Positions 15,264-22,888 of a stretch of 48,813 bases of DNA are shown piece by piece; within the stretch, counting starts at the first letter, position 1; every line of letters starts with the position of its first letter. The notes beneath the pieces were generated by a model that was given only the letters and a program-made list of their open reading frames with translations, made no database searches and was not told the origin of the DNA. The position numbers and the translations under genes are program-made. Origin of the DNA: an uncultured Bacilli bacterium (lineage in GTDB: Bacteria; Bacillota_I; Bacilli_A; RF39; UBA660); assembly GCA_934089275.1 (NCBI GenBank), contig CAKOJJ010000007.1, positions 1 to 48,813 on the forward strand, in the 5' to 3' direction.

Positions 15264-17123
15264 GTGAAAATAATAGATAATTTAACTGTTGTTGTATATA
15301 CAAGTGAAGAGTTAAAAACTGCCCTTGAAAATAATAATGGCTATACTTATATTTATTTTGGAAGTGATATTACTTTAACAAGTGGAATAAATATTTCTGG
15401 TACTAAAAGTAATGTAACTATTGATGGAACATACGAAAATGTTAGATATCATTTTACCGATATGAAAAATCTAAGTGGTTCTAGTGCAATACAAGCAGCT
15501 AATAAATTAATTTTAAATGTAACTGTAAAAAATATGGACATCACTGGATATAACTATTATGGAATTATATATGTGCCTGATGCTTCAACTTATCAAAGCA
15601 CCATTGTCGAATATAATAATATTACTTATGTTGGACCACAAATTAGTTTTCATCCTTTTGGCTTAACTAGATTTATTGATTCAGATATAACTATTCAAGA
15701 AAATTATGCAGCAGGTAATGAGGTAGCAGAATGTAACAAAATTGAAATAGGTGGAACTACAACAATATTACATAAATCAACTGCTAATTCATCTTTTTGG
15801 TTTAGAAATTCAAATCCTAGTTTTACTGTTTTAAAAAATGCAAATGCTAAATTTACAAGTGTTTCAAGAGAATTTTTATATGGAGTAACTAATTTAGCTT
15901 TTACAATTGAAGAAAATGCTTCTTTTGAAATTACTACTAAAAATGGTTTTGCTTATGGAACTTATGGAACAGCAAATACTTTAATAGATAAAAATGCAAG
16001 TTTTAAACTAACTCAAACTGCTTTAAATGGTGGATATTCTACATGGTATAGTTATGGTACAATTACTTTAAATGAAGATGCTAATTTAAGCATAATAAAT
16101 GATTTTACAGGTGTTTCAACATCAACATATAATATTAACTTTCAAGGTTCAACCGCTGGATTTGTTTTGAATAATCCTGGCTATGTAATTCTTTATAATA
16201 AAGCTGCTAATATTATAAACACTTCAACTACAATAAATTTCGATTTTACATTCTCTAGATTAAATTTATTTACAAATGCAATCACTATTGAAGACAATAT
16301 ATCTGCAACCACATTACCAACGTATGCATGGTATAAAGATACTGATTTATCAACTATCACAGGTACATTTAATTCAACGACATCTACTATAAAAACAAAC
16401 AATTTTACTGAAGAAGAATTAACTACTTTACCAGATTTAAAAAATTTTATATTTGCAAATAAAAAAATTCTATCTATTGGTGATGCTCCAATGCATATAA
16501 ATCCTATAACTGATGAATCAACTACTATGAGAGGTAAAAGTTTAACAAATTCTTCTATTTTAATAGAATATGATGATATTAAAACAGTTGTATTAACTGA
16601 TGAGTCTGGATACTTTACATATAGCTATGAAAATCCTTTACCAATTGGAACTCTAGTGACATTTACATCAAAAGAAAATAGTAGCTTAATTTATAAAACA
16701 AAAAAAGTAATTATTGTTTTTAGTGGAGAATTAACAATAGATTCTTATCCAGATGTAATTAATTTTATACTTAAACCTGTTAGTACAAATCCTTTATTGC
16801 TTGCAAAATCAGAAGATATTGTAATTAAAATAACTGATTCAAGAATAGATAGCAGCGATTGGAAACTTTATGCATCTATTAATAATGATTTAAAAGATAA
16901 AGATTCTATACTGCCAAATTCCATAATCTATTTAAAAGATGGAGAAGTAAATGTATTATCTGAAAATAAAACTTTAGTGTTTCAAGGGAAAAATAATGAA
17001 GGAACAACTCTAGAAACCGACGTAACTTTTCTCTCTAATGAAGGAATTTTAGCTTCAATAGAAAATAGTGTTGATATAAATAAGACTTATACAGCAACAA
17101 TTACATGGACATTAGAAGAATAA
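15264..17123 (+). CDS. beta-helix (pectate-lyase-like) adhesin-like protein with WxL-like end
   Basis: 619 residues starting with GTG (AGGTGG at 15254-15259). The first 25 residues (VVVYTSEELKTALENN) resemble the opening of pectate-lyase-like adhesive domains. Residues about 25-330 are rich in short Asn/Thr/Ile turns typical of right-handed beta-helices (NVTIDGTY, NLAFTIEENASFEI, GTITLNEDANLSI). A carboxypeptidase-regulatory or SpaA-like beta sandwich may follow (about 425-500). The last residues TYTATITWTLEE resemble the end of WxL wall-binding domains. No signal peptide is visible, which is odd for a surface protein. Flanked by terminators, so monocistronic. Adhesion role inferred. Confidence 0.65.
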   Translation: MKIIDNLTVVVYTSEELKTALENNNGYTYIYFGSDITLTSGINISGTKSNVTIDGTYENVRYHFTDMKNLSGSSAIQAANKLILNVTVKNMDITGYNYYGIIYVPDASTYQSTIVEYNNITYVGPQISFHPFGLTRFIDSDITIQENYAAGNEVAECNKIEIGGTTTILHKSTANSSFWFRNSNPSFTVLKNANAKFTSVSREFLYGVTNLAFTIEENASFEITTKNGFAYGTYGTANTLIDKNASFKLTQTALNGGYSTWYSYGTITLNEDANLSIINDFTGVSTSTYNINFQGSTAGFVLNNPGYVILYNKAANIINTSTTINFDFTFSRLNLFTNAITIEDNISATTLPTYAWYKDTDLSTITGTFNSTTSTIKTNNFTEEELTTLPDLKNFIFANKKILSIGDAPMHINPITDESTTMRGKSLTNSSILIEYDDIKTVVLTDESGYFTYSYENPLPIGTLVTFTSKENSSLIYKTKKVIIVFSGELTIDSYPDVINFILKPVSTNPLLLAKSEDIVIKITDSRIDSSDWKLYASINNDLKDKDSILPNSIIYLKDGEVNVLSENKTLVFQGKNNEGTTLETDVTFLSNEGILASIENSVDINKTYTATITWTLEE

Positions 17124-17149
17124 AAAAGCACATTCAAATATGTGCTTTT
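17124..17149. terminator. bidirectional terminator between the adhesin and DUF11 genes
   Basis: AAAAGCACAT (17124-17133) pairs with ATGTGCTTTT (17140-17149). T runs follow on both strands, and the flanking genes converge here. Confidence 0.8.
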
Positions 17150-17171
17150 CATCTTCTCCAATAAGGAGTAT

Positions 17172-17200
17172 TGCAATAAAGTTTATTGCATTTTCTTTTT
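17172..17200 (+). terminator. possible second hairpin terminator
   Basis: TGCAATAAA (17172-17180) and TTTATTGCA (17182-17190) form a near-perfect palindrome followed by TTTTCTTTTT. It may back up the previous terminator. Confidence 0.45.
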
Positions 17201-17290
17201 GATAAAATACTTATAACTCTTACGGTGTTACTGATATACGTTTTGTTATTTACATACATCGTAGAAAAGCTATCTAATGTAAAAACATCG

Positions 17291-17683
17291 TTATGCCTTT
17301 TTAGTAACTTGAAACGTTATAGTTTTAGATCCTCCTGCAGGAATATCTGTAAGTGTAACAGTTAAAGTGTTAGTTCCACTTTCAAAGTTGTATTCACTAG
17401 ATGTAGCGGTTGTACCATCAATAGTAACACTTCCATCAACGAAAGTTACTAAAGTTCCATTTAAAATATCAGTTACAACTGGAGCAGTATATGTTTCAGA
17501 TGCTTGATTATCAATTTTTATTGTATATGTTAATGCTCCATCTGCCCATACAGTTTTGTCAGCACTCTTAGTAATAGTTAAACCACTTATCATTGTTACA
17601 AGCACAGCATCACTTGTAATAGATGTTGGAATACTATTATAACTTCCTAATGCACTAACAGTATTACTTAATTCAGTTTCCAT
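17291..17683 (-). CDS. DUF11-type beta-sandwich protein
   Basis: 130 residues. Residues 33-128 match the DUF11 conserved-repeat domain: LTITKSADKTVWADGALTYT, then TDILNGTLVTFVDGSVTIDG and VTLTDIPAGGSKTITFQV. This is an Ig-like beta sandwich normally found in long wall proteins. Here a single copy stands alone with no signal peptide, linker or sorting signal, like the neighbouring beta-helix protein. AGGGGGAA precedes the ATG, and a promoter (TTAACA-17-TATACT) lies upstream. It may be exported by a non-classical route or serve as a detached module. The role is unknown; the domain assignment is good. Confidence 0.75.
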   Translation of the reverse strand: METELSNTVSALGSYNSIPTSITSDAVLVTMISGLTITKSADKTVWADGALTYTIKIDNQASETYTAPVVTDILNGTLVTFVDGSVTIDGTTATSSEYNFESGTNTLTVTLTDIPAGGSKTITFQVTKKA

Positions 17684-17699
17684 AAATTCCCCCTAATTT

Positions 17700-17728
17700 A
17701 GTATATGTTTTTGTTAATAAAATGTTAA
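17700..17728 (-). promoter_or_regulatory. promoter of the DUF11 gene
   Basis: Minus strand TTAACA (17728-17723), 17-base spacer, TATACT (17705-17700). Confidence 0.6.
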
Positions 17729-17743
17729 TTATTATCATTACGC

Positions 17744-17774
17744 TTGACCGGTAATAACTCTCGAGTGTTAAAAT
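17744..17774 (+). promoter_or_regulatory. MerR-type promoter (19-bp spacer) of the flavodoxin operon
   Basis: TTGACC (17744-17749), 19-base spacer, TAAAAT (17769-17774). A near-palindrome (AAC-T-CTCGAG-T-GTT) lies inside the spacer. Over-long spacers with a central dyad are the mark of promoters that MerR-family activators twist into an active form. No merR gene lies in the window. Confidence 0.55.
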
Positions 17775-17794
17775 TATAATGAAAGGATGATTTT

Positions 17795-18298
17795 ATGAAA
17801 AGTTTAGTTGTTTATTTTTCACGTAATGGAGAAAATTACATGGAAAATGGTTTAGAAAATATTGAAGTAGGTAATACTGAAGTTTTAGCAAAAAAGATTG
17901 CTAATTTAACTAATTCAGATATTTTTAAAGTTGAAGTAATAAAAGAGTATCCATTTGATTATCATAAATGTTGTGATGAAGCAAAATATGAATTAGAAAA
18001 TAATATATTTCCAGAAGTAAAAAATAAATTAAATAGTATTGAAGAATATGACACAATTTATATTGGTGGGCCTGTTTGGTGGGGACATTTACCAATGGCT
18101 CTCATCAGTGTTATTAAAGATTTAGATTTTTCTGGAAAAATAATAAAACCATTTTGTACTCATGAAGGATCTGGTTTAGGTAATATTATGGAAGATATAA
18201 GAAAGTATTCTCAAAATGCTCAAATAAAAGAAGGACTTGAAATAAGAGGTTCAAAAGTAAATGAATCAAATATAAAAATAGAAAAGTGGTGTGAATAA
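17795..18298 (+). CDS. flavodoxin
   Basis: 167 residues. The N-terminal strand and phosphate loop LVVYFSRNGENYMEN, the region YIGGPVWWGHLP and the last helix fit the short flavodoxin fold that binds FMN and carries electrons in the cytosol. The insertion in the phosphate loop (ENYMENGLENIEVGNTE) is longer than in classical flavodoxins and typical of the flavodoxin-4 type. AAAGGATG precedes the ATG. Its stop (TAA) overlaps the ATG of the CMD gene by one base (TAATG), so the two are coupled. The operon promoter at 17744 suggests induction by a MerR-type sensor, perhaps of redox or electrophile stress. Confidence 0.85.
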   Translation: MKSLVVYFSRNGENYMENGLENIEVGNTEVLAKKIANLTNSDIFKVEVIKEYPFDYHKCCDEAKYELENNIFPEVKNKLNSIEEYDTIYIGGPVWWGHLPMALISVIKDLDFSGKIIKPFCTHEGSGLGNIMEDIRKYSQNAQIKEGLEIRGSKVNESNIKIEKWCE

Positions 18299-18621
18299 TG
18301 GTAAAACAAACTGCTGGACATGATGCTTTAGGAGAATTTGCTCCAAAATTTGCTGAACTTAATGATGATGTTTTATTTGGTGAAGTATGGTCAAGAGAGG
18401 ATAAACTATCATTAAAACTTCGTTCAATTGTAACTATTTCAACATTGATTGGAAAAGGTATTCTAGATGATTCTTTAAAGTACCACATAGCAAGCGCTAA
18501 AAATAATGGAGTTACTAAAGAAGAAATGTCAGAAATTTTAACTCATATAGCATTTTATGCTGGTTGGCCAAATGCCTGGGCAGCATTCAAAATGGCAAAA
18601 GACGTTTATGAAGAAAAGTAG
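18298..18621 (+). CDS. carboxymuconolactone decarboxylase (CMD) family protein
   Basis: 107 residues, the usual length. WSREDKLSLKLRSIVTIS and the C-terminal EILTHIAFYAGWPNAWAAF are the family hallmarks. The CxxC pair of AhpD-type peroxidase partners is absent, so a thiol-redox role like AhpD is unlikely. In Firmicutes such proteins often sit with flavodoxins or aldo-keto reductases under MerR control, as seen here. The start codon overlaps the flavodoxin stop. Substrate unknown. Confidence 0.85.
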   Translation: MVKQTAGHDALGEFAPKFAELNDDVLFGEVWSREDKLSLKLRSIVTISTLIGKGILDDSLKYHIASAKNNGVTKEEMSEILTHIAFYAGWPNAWAAFKMAKDVYEEK

Positions 18622-18630
18622 GTAGATATT

Positions 18631-19104
18631 ATGAAAAAAAGTTCAGGGGTACTTTTATGGAAAAAAGAAAACAATATATATTATGTGTTGTTAGCTCATT
18701 TTGGTGGCCCATATTGGAAAGATTTAGATATTGGTGCTTGGTCACTTCAAAAAGGTATTGTCAAAAATAACGAAAAAGTATTTGATGCTGCCAAAAGAGA
18801 AAGTTTTGAAGAAACTAATTTAGTTATAGAAAATGAAATCAATTATCTTGCATCAAAGAAAGTTTCTAAAAAGAAATTAGTCATAATGTTTGAAAGTTAC
18901 TTTGATGGTGAAATAACTAATTTTAAAAGTAATACATTTAAAATAGAATTTCCAAGAAATTCAGGTGTTTTTAAAGAGTTTCCAGAAATGAATGAAATAA
19001 AATGGTTTTCAATAGAAGAAGCAAAAAAATATATTCATCCATCTCAAACATTTTTTATTAATAGATTGGAAGATATAATAAAAAACAATAGAAAAGGGCG
19101 ATAA
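18631..19104 (+). CDS. Nudix hydrolase
   Basis: 157 residues. The Nudix box reads GIVKNNEKVFDAAKRESFEE followed by T-N: it keeps G, x5, E, x7, RE, xx, EE and has Asn where the last Gly usually is. The rest (SSGVLLWKKENNIYYVLLAH at the start, EIKWFSIEEAKKYIHPSQ near the end) matches the NUDIX group of about 150 residues often labelled DNA-mismatch or house-cleaning hydrolases, which split nucleoside diphosphate-X compounds. AGGTAG precedes the ATG. It continues the flavodoxin/CMD operon with a nine-base gap. Substrate not predictable. Confidence 0.85.
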   Translation: MKKSSGVLLWKKENNIYYVLLAHFGGPYWKDLDIGAWSLQKGIVKNNEKVFDAAKRESFEETNLVIENEINYLASKKVSKKKLVIMFESYFDGEITNFKSNTFKIEFPRNSGVFKEFPEMNEIKWFSIEEAKKYIHPSQTFFINRLEDIIKNNRKGR

Positions 19105-19106
19105 TT

Positions 19107-19589
19107 ATGAATAAAACTTTACTTGTATATTTTTCTTATACAGGGCATACTAAAAAAATTGCAGAAATGATAAAAAATAAAATAAAATGTGATACTTTAG
19201 AAATTAAAACTATTGAACCTTATTCAAATAACTATGATTCAATTGTAAATGATCCAAATAATCAAGAAGATAGTAATTATTTCCCTGAAATAGAAAATGT
19301 AGATATTGATTTAGATAAATATGAAAGAATTATAATCGGAACACCTACTTGGTGGTATAGACCAGTGCCTGCAATTAGAAGTTTTTTAACAAAATATGAA
19401 CTTCATCAAAATAATATAATTGCCTATTCAACAAATGCAGGTTGGTTAGGTAAGACTTTTGAAGAAATTCATGAGTTATGTCCAAATTTCAAAATGGAAG
19501 ATGGTATGAATATTGAATTCAAAAGCTATACAGATGAATTAAATACTTCTAAGGAAGAATTAGACAATTGGATAGAAAGTTTAAACTAA
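19107..19589 (+). CDS. flavodoxin (second copy in operon)
   Basis: 160 residues. LLVYFSYTGHTKKIAEMI is a standard FMN phosphate-binding loop (T/S-x-T/S-G-x-T), IIGTPTWWYRPVPAIRSFL is the 50s-60s loop and STNAGWLGKTFEEI is the last FMN contact region. It is clearly diverged from the flavodoxin at 17795, so this is not a recent duplication. The gene begins two bases after the Nudix stop and uses AAAGGGCG as ribosome binding site. Likely an electron carrier or small quinone/nitro reductase-like FMN protein of the same regulon. Confidence 0.85.
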   Translation: MNKTLLVYFSYTGHTKKIAEMIKNKIKCDTLEIKTIEPYSNNYDSIVNDPNNQEDSNYFPEIENVDIDLDKYERIIIGTPTWWYRPVPAIRSFLTKYELHQNNIIAYSTNAGWLGKTFEEIHELCPNFKMEDGMNIEFKSYTDELNTSKEELDNWIESLN

Positions 19590-19648
19590 AATCTAAATAA
19601 TATTTTTTGAATTTTAAGTGTTATAATAAAGATATAAGGAGTAATGAA

Positions 19649-20062
19649 ATGAAAGAAACTTTAAAAATATATTTTGGTGGTTCTATCAAGGGTGGTAGAT
19701 CCAAAGCTGAAGATTATAAAAAGATAGTTGATTATTTAAAAACTAGAGGAACAGTTTTAGATGAACATGTTGCCGATCCCAAATTAACTGCTACTGGAGA
19801 AACAATAGAATCATCTGAAATTTATAATCGTGACGTTAGTTGGATTAATGAATGTGATATTCTAATTGCCGAAGTTACCGTTCCATCGCTTGGAGTTGGT
19901 TACGAAATTGGATATGCTGAATCATTAAACAAAAAAATTATTTGTTTATATCAAACTGATGGAAGTATTTCAGCTATGATTAAAGGAAATAAAAATATAA
20001 TTCAAATACCATATAAAGATGTAAATGAGTTATTAAGTAAACTATCAACATATTTTAAATAG
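19649..20062 (+). CDS. nucleoside 2-deoxyribosyltransferase / DNPH1-like protein
   Basis: 137 residues from the ATG at 19649, chosen because AAGGAG lies at 19636-19641; a longer frame upstream has no such site. IYFGGSIKGGRSKAEDY at the start, SEIYNRDVSWINECDILIAE in the middle and EVTVPSLGVGYEIGYA near the end match the 2'-deoxynucleoside N-glycosidase (Rcl/DNPH1) branch. This branch splits 5-hydroxymethyl-dUMP and similar dNMPs. The Glu of EVTVPS is the expected catalytic region. TATAAT at 19622-19627 suggests its own promoter. A house-cleaning role is inferred from family. Confidence 0.75.
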   Translation: MKETLKIYFGGSIKGGRSKAEDYKKIVDYLKTRGTVLDEHVADPKLTATGETIESSEIYNRDVSWINECDILIAEVTVPSLGVGYEIGYAESLNKKIICLYQTDGSISAMIKGNKNIIQIPYKDVNELLSKLSTYFK

Positions 20063-20090
20063 AAGTATACGTTGTATGCTTTTATTTTTT
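20063..20090 (+). terminator. terminator after the DNPH1-like gene
   Basis: AAGTATAC and GTATGCTT pair (one G-T) around a three-base loop, then a T-rich tract. Confidence 0.7.
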
Positions 20091-20116
20091 TATGCTATAT
20101 TAATAAAGGTGAAAAT

Positions 20117-20605
20117 ATGAATAAGGAAGAGATAATTAATATTTTAAAAACAAAAAACATTTGGTTTGAATTAGAAGAACATCAAGCTGTATTTAACATG
20201 GAAGATTTAAATGAGTTAAATTTGAAATATAATGATCGTGATGCTAAAAATATTTTTGTGAGAGATGATAAAAAGTTAAATTATTATTTAATCACTATTA
20301 AAGGAGATAAAAGAATTGACTTAAAACAATTTAGAAAAGATTTTAATACACGAAATTTAAGCTTTGCATCACCTGAAGATTTAATGGAAATTTTAAATCT
20401 TATCCCAGGATCAGTAAGTCCTTTAGGATTATTAAACGATAAAAATCTAAAAGTAAAATTTTATATTGATAAATATTTTTTAAATGATACTGGAATAATT
20501 GGTATTCATCCAAATGAAAATACATCATCTTTATGGATAAAAACTGAGGATTTGATCGAGATAATTAAAGAACATGGAAATAAAATAGACGTTATAAACG
20601 TGTAG
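20117..20605 (+). CDS. YbaK/ProX-type aminoacyl-tRNA deacylase-like protein
   Basis: 162 residues from the ATG at 20117, placed by AAAGGTG at 20105-20111. The order of elements (EEHQAVFNMEDL, AKNIFVRDDKKLNYYLITIK, LSFASPEDLMEIL, PGSVSPLGLLNDKNLKVKFY, HPNENTSSLWI) is that of the stand-alone YbaK/PrdX editing domain. This hydrolyses mischarged tRNA such as Ala-tRNA(Pro) or Cys-tRNA(Pro). The conserved Lys is present in the YYLITIKGDKR strand. Soluble and apparently monocistronic between two terminators. Confident on family, not on which tRNA. Confidence 0.85.
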   Translation: MNKEEIINILKTKNIWFELEEHQAVFNMEDLNELNLKYNDRDAKNIFVRDDKKLNYYLITIKGDKRIDLKQFRKDFNTRNLSFASPEDLMEILNLIPGSVSPLGLLNDKNLKVKFYIDKYFLNDTGIIGIHPNENTSSLWIKTEDLIEIIKEHGNKIDVINV

Positions 20606-20667
20606 TAAAACATTGACTAAATAACAAAGTAAATTAATTGATATAGAAAAAAAGTATTTCAATGAAA

Positions 20668-20696
20668 AATGGTTAAATAATTAACCACTTTTTTGT
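20668..20696 (+). terminator. terminator after the YbaK-like gene
   Basis: TGGTTAA (20670-20676), four-base loop, TTAACCA (20681-20687), followed by C and T6. Confidence 0.8.
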
Positions 20697-20706
20697 TGCC
20701 TTAAAT

Positions 20707-20735
20707 TTGCAAAGAAAAGGTTATTATGATAAAAT
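20707..20735 (+). promoter_or_regulatory. promoter of the 20758 operon
   Basis: TTGCAA (20707-20712), 17-base spacer, TAAAAT (20730-20735). The transcript would start close to the AAAGGGG site of the next gene. Confidence 0.6.
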
Positions 20736-20757
20736 ACCATTTCGAAAGGGGTTCTAT

Positions 20758-21414
20758 ATGGAATATTTTAGTAAAGATGATGTAATAAATTATGCTCATT
20801 ATATTTTAAATACATGTAAAATGGAAAGAGTAGATTTTGATAGCTCTCCATATCATCATAATACTGACTATCAAGCAGGAATTTGGGTGGCTGCACATGG
20901 AATATTATCTTTAAGTTCTTTAAATAAACTTGGGTTATCTAATTTTAGTGATGATGAAATGAAAAGATTTTCAGATATAGAATCTCATGTTAATGGTGTT
21001 GACAATGTATCTTTATCTGTTGTTGGGCTACAAGATTTGTATGAAGATGAAGAAGAGTATGACCCTTCGTCTGTTGATCAATTAGATATTATTGTTGATC
21101 GTAGTATCAAAGCTTATAGAAGTTCAACAAATTATGGAAATGAGTTTTTATCTATGGGTGATATTCATCCAAAACACATAAAATCAATAGATGTAAGAAT
21201 CGAAGAATATTTAAAACAAATTGAAAATAGCAAAAGCGTAGGCGAAATTTTTTCATTAGTAGAAAAAATAAATTCTATACTTGATATTGCATCTACAATA
21301 AAAAACTCAAGCATTTTATTAAGAGAAGTATCTTATGATAAAAATGAACAATTAGACACAAGAAAACTTTCAAGATTGCCTAGAATTACTAACATTGGAG
21401 GCATGAAATGGTAA
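20758..21414 (+). CDS. soluble protein of unknown function
   Basis: 218 residues from the ATG at 20758 (AAAGGGG just upstream). No signal peptide or membrane segment. Features seen: a His/Tyr-rich patch SSPYHHNTDYQAG near residue 27, an acidic run YEDEEEYDPSS in the middle and a helical C-terminal half. I do not recognise the family. It overlaps the next gene, a transglutaminase-like protein, by seven bases, so the two are probably co-translated and may work together, for example as a partner, substrate or inhibitor. That functional link is inference only. Confidence 0.55.
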   Translation: MEYFSKDDVINYAHYILNTCKMERVDFDSSPYHHNTDYQAGIWVAAHGILSLSSLNKLGLSNFSDDEMKRFSDIESHVNGVDNVSLSVVGLQDLYEDEEEYDPSSVDQLDIIVDRSIKAYRSSTNYGNEFLSMGDIHPKHIKSIDVRIEEYLKQIENSKSVGEIFSLVEKINSILDIASTIKNSSILLREVSYDKNEQLDTRKLSRLPRITNIGGMKW

Positions 21415-22568
21415 ATTTTGAAAAGGTAAATAAATTATATGCATTTTTAAATCAAGCTACTCTTAAGAAAAAGGTTGTTCCTTTCTCATATATGGGTAAA
21501 GAATATACTTATTCTCTTGTAAGCGATCTAGAACTTCCTGCTTTTGACACGAAAACTCTAACAAGATTTAATCGAAATTTATTATCATTACCTAGAACTT
21601 TTAAATTGTTTTTTAATCCAAATATTAATTCTATTGAAATTCAATGTGTATCAACATCTTTTTCATCGCTTCATTTACTTATAAATTATGTTGATAACGG
21701 AAAAATCAAAACTATTGATTACAGTGCAAACTTAATTATGGATAAAGATGATTATTATAATTTATTTCAAGTAAAGACTTTAAACACATTTACAAAATCA
21801 GATGCATATAAAATTAATAGTTTATTAAAAAGAGATAATTTTAACCCAGAAAATTTTCTATTGTTAACATCAGAAAAAATTGATGAATATATTAGAAAAG
21901 ATCCAACTTTAAGATGTTTGTGGAAAAAATATGATTCGAATGGAGTTAATGTCAATAATTATTTCTTTTATGATGATTTTCTATTCGCTTTGAAGGAAGA
22001 CGTCGATATTTGTAATGAAAAAATACATCATGAAATAGAAACTTTTACAAGTAGTAATCGTAAATCATGTAGACATATTTATTATTTAGAAGAACCTGGA
22101 AAATACATATATATAAATGGAAAAAAGAGATACATATTCTCATTAATATCTGATCAGGTACCACATGAAGGTTTAAAGACTATTTTATTATCTTATGAAG
22201 ATCGATATGGGTTATGTCATAATAATTCTTTTCTTTTAGCATCCATTTTAACATCTATGGGCATTGAATCAATTTTTCTTGTAGCAGGAAAAAGAAAAAC
22301 AAATAGTGTAGAATATTTATATCATTCATGGTTAGAAATAGGTGACTTAGTTTATGATTTCAATGGTAATCTTATAATGAGAGTAGAAGATTATTATGAA
22401 CTTTATCAAGCAAAAGTTTTAGATAAAACACCATTTTCAGAAATAACACAAGTTAGTAAAATGTGTAATGAATTTGGTGCATTTAAAAATAATGTTTTCT
22501 TTGTTAATTTCTTTTGTGATGAATTATCAAGAGATTTAAAGAAAAACAAATTTCTTTTTAAACATTAA
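21408..22568 (+). CDS. protein with C-terminal transglutaminase-like domain
   Basis: 386 residues. The C-terminal third holds a Cys-His-Asp set in the right order and spacing: YGLCHNNSFLLASILTSMG (Cys near 270), YLYHSWLEIGD (His near 306) and LVYDFNGNL (Asp near 317). This is the transglutaminase/papain-like core. The N-terminal 230 residues are an unrecognised alpha/beta region. No signal peptide. It overlaps the gene before it by seven bases. Hydrolytic or protein-crosslinking activity is inferred; bacterial members are often peptidases. Confidence 0.7.
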   Translation: MVNFEKVNKLYAFLNQATLKKKVVPFSYMGKEYTYSLVSDLELPAFDTKTLTRFNRNLLSLPRTFKLFFNPNINSIEIQCVSTSFSSLHLLINYVDNGKIKTIDYSANLIMDKDDYYNLFQVKTLNTFTKSDAYKINSLLKRDNFNPENFLLLTSEKIDEYIRKDPTLRCLWKKYDSNGVNVNNYFFYDDFLFALKEDVDICNEKIHHEIETFTSSNRKSCRHIYYLEEPGKYIYINGKKRYIFSLISDQVPHEGLKTILLSYEDRYGLCHNNSFLLASILTSMGIESIFLVAGKRKTNSVEYLYHSWLEIGDLVYDFNGNLIMRVEDYYELYQAKVLDKTPFSEITQVSKMCNEFGAFKNNVFFVNFFCDELSRDLKKNKFLFKH

Positions 22569-22591
22569 AATCCATATATGGATTTTTTTTT
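22567..22591 (+). terminator. terminator after the transglutaminase-like gene
   Basis: AAAATCCA, TATA loop, TGGATTTT, then more T. Confidence 0.85.
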
Positions 22592-22653
22592 ATTAAAACA
22601 ACATGTAGTATGAAAATATTACAAAATATAATATAATAAAAAAGGTGATTAAA

Positions 22654-22869
22654 ATGGAACCATATATTGCAGAATTTATAAATAATAAAAATATTTCTAA
22701 ATTTTTAAGATATATTTTAGTTATAGGAGTAAATAGCTTTATAGAGTTTATTTTTGTAATGATATTTTTAAAAAACATATCTTTAATTAGCAATATAGTT
22801 TCAATTATAATTATATTATTATTTATGATACTTGAAATATATCTTTTAATAAAAGTTCATAAAAGTTAA
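22654..22869 (+). CDS. small two-helix membrane protein
   Basis: 71 residues from the ATG at 22654 (AAAGGTG just before; a GTG at 22645 lies inside that site). Two hydrophobic helices, about 17-42 and 48-67 (IVSIIIILLFMILEIYLLI), separated by a short turn, with a Lys-rich end. No family recognised. A TATAAT-like stretch at 22627-22638 gives a short leader. The gene lies 19 bases before the ABC exporter and is probably co-transcribed with it; it could be a small subunit or an unrelated membrane protein. Confidence 0.6.
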   Translation: MEPYIAEFINNKNISKFLRYILVIGVNSFIEFIFVMIFLKNISLISNIVSIIIILLFMILEIYLLIKVHKS

Positions 22870-22888
22870 TTGTTAGGAGTTTTAGTTT

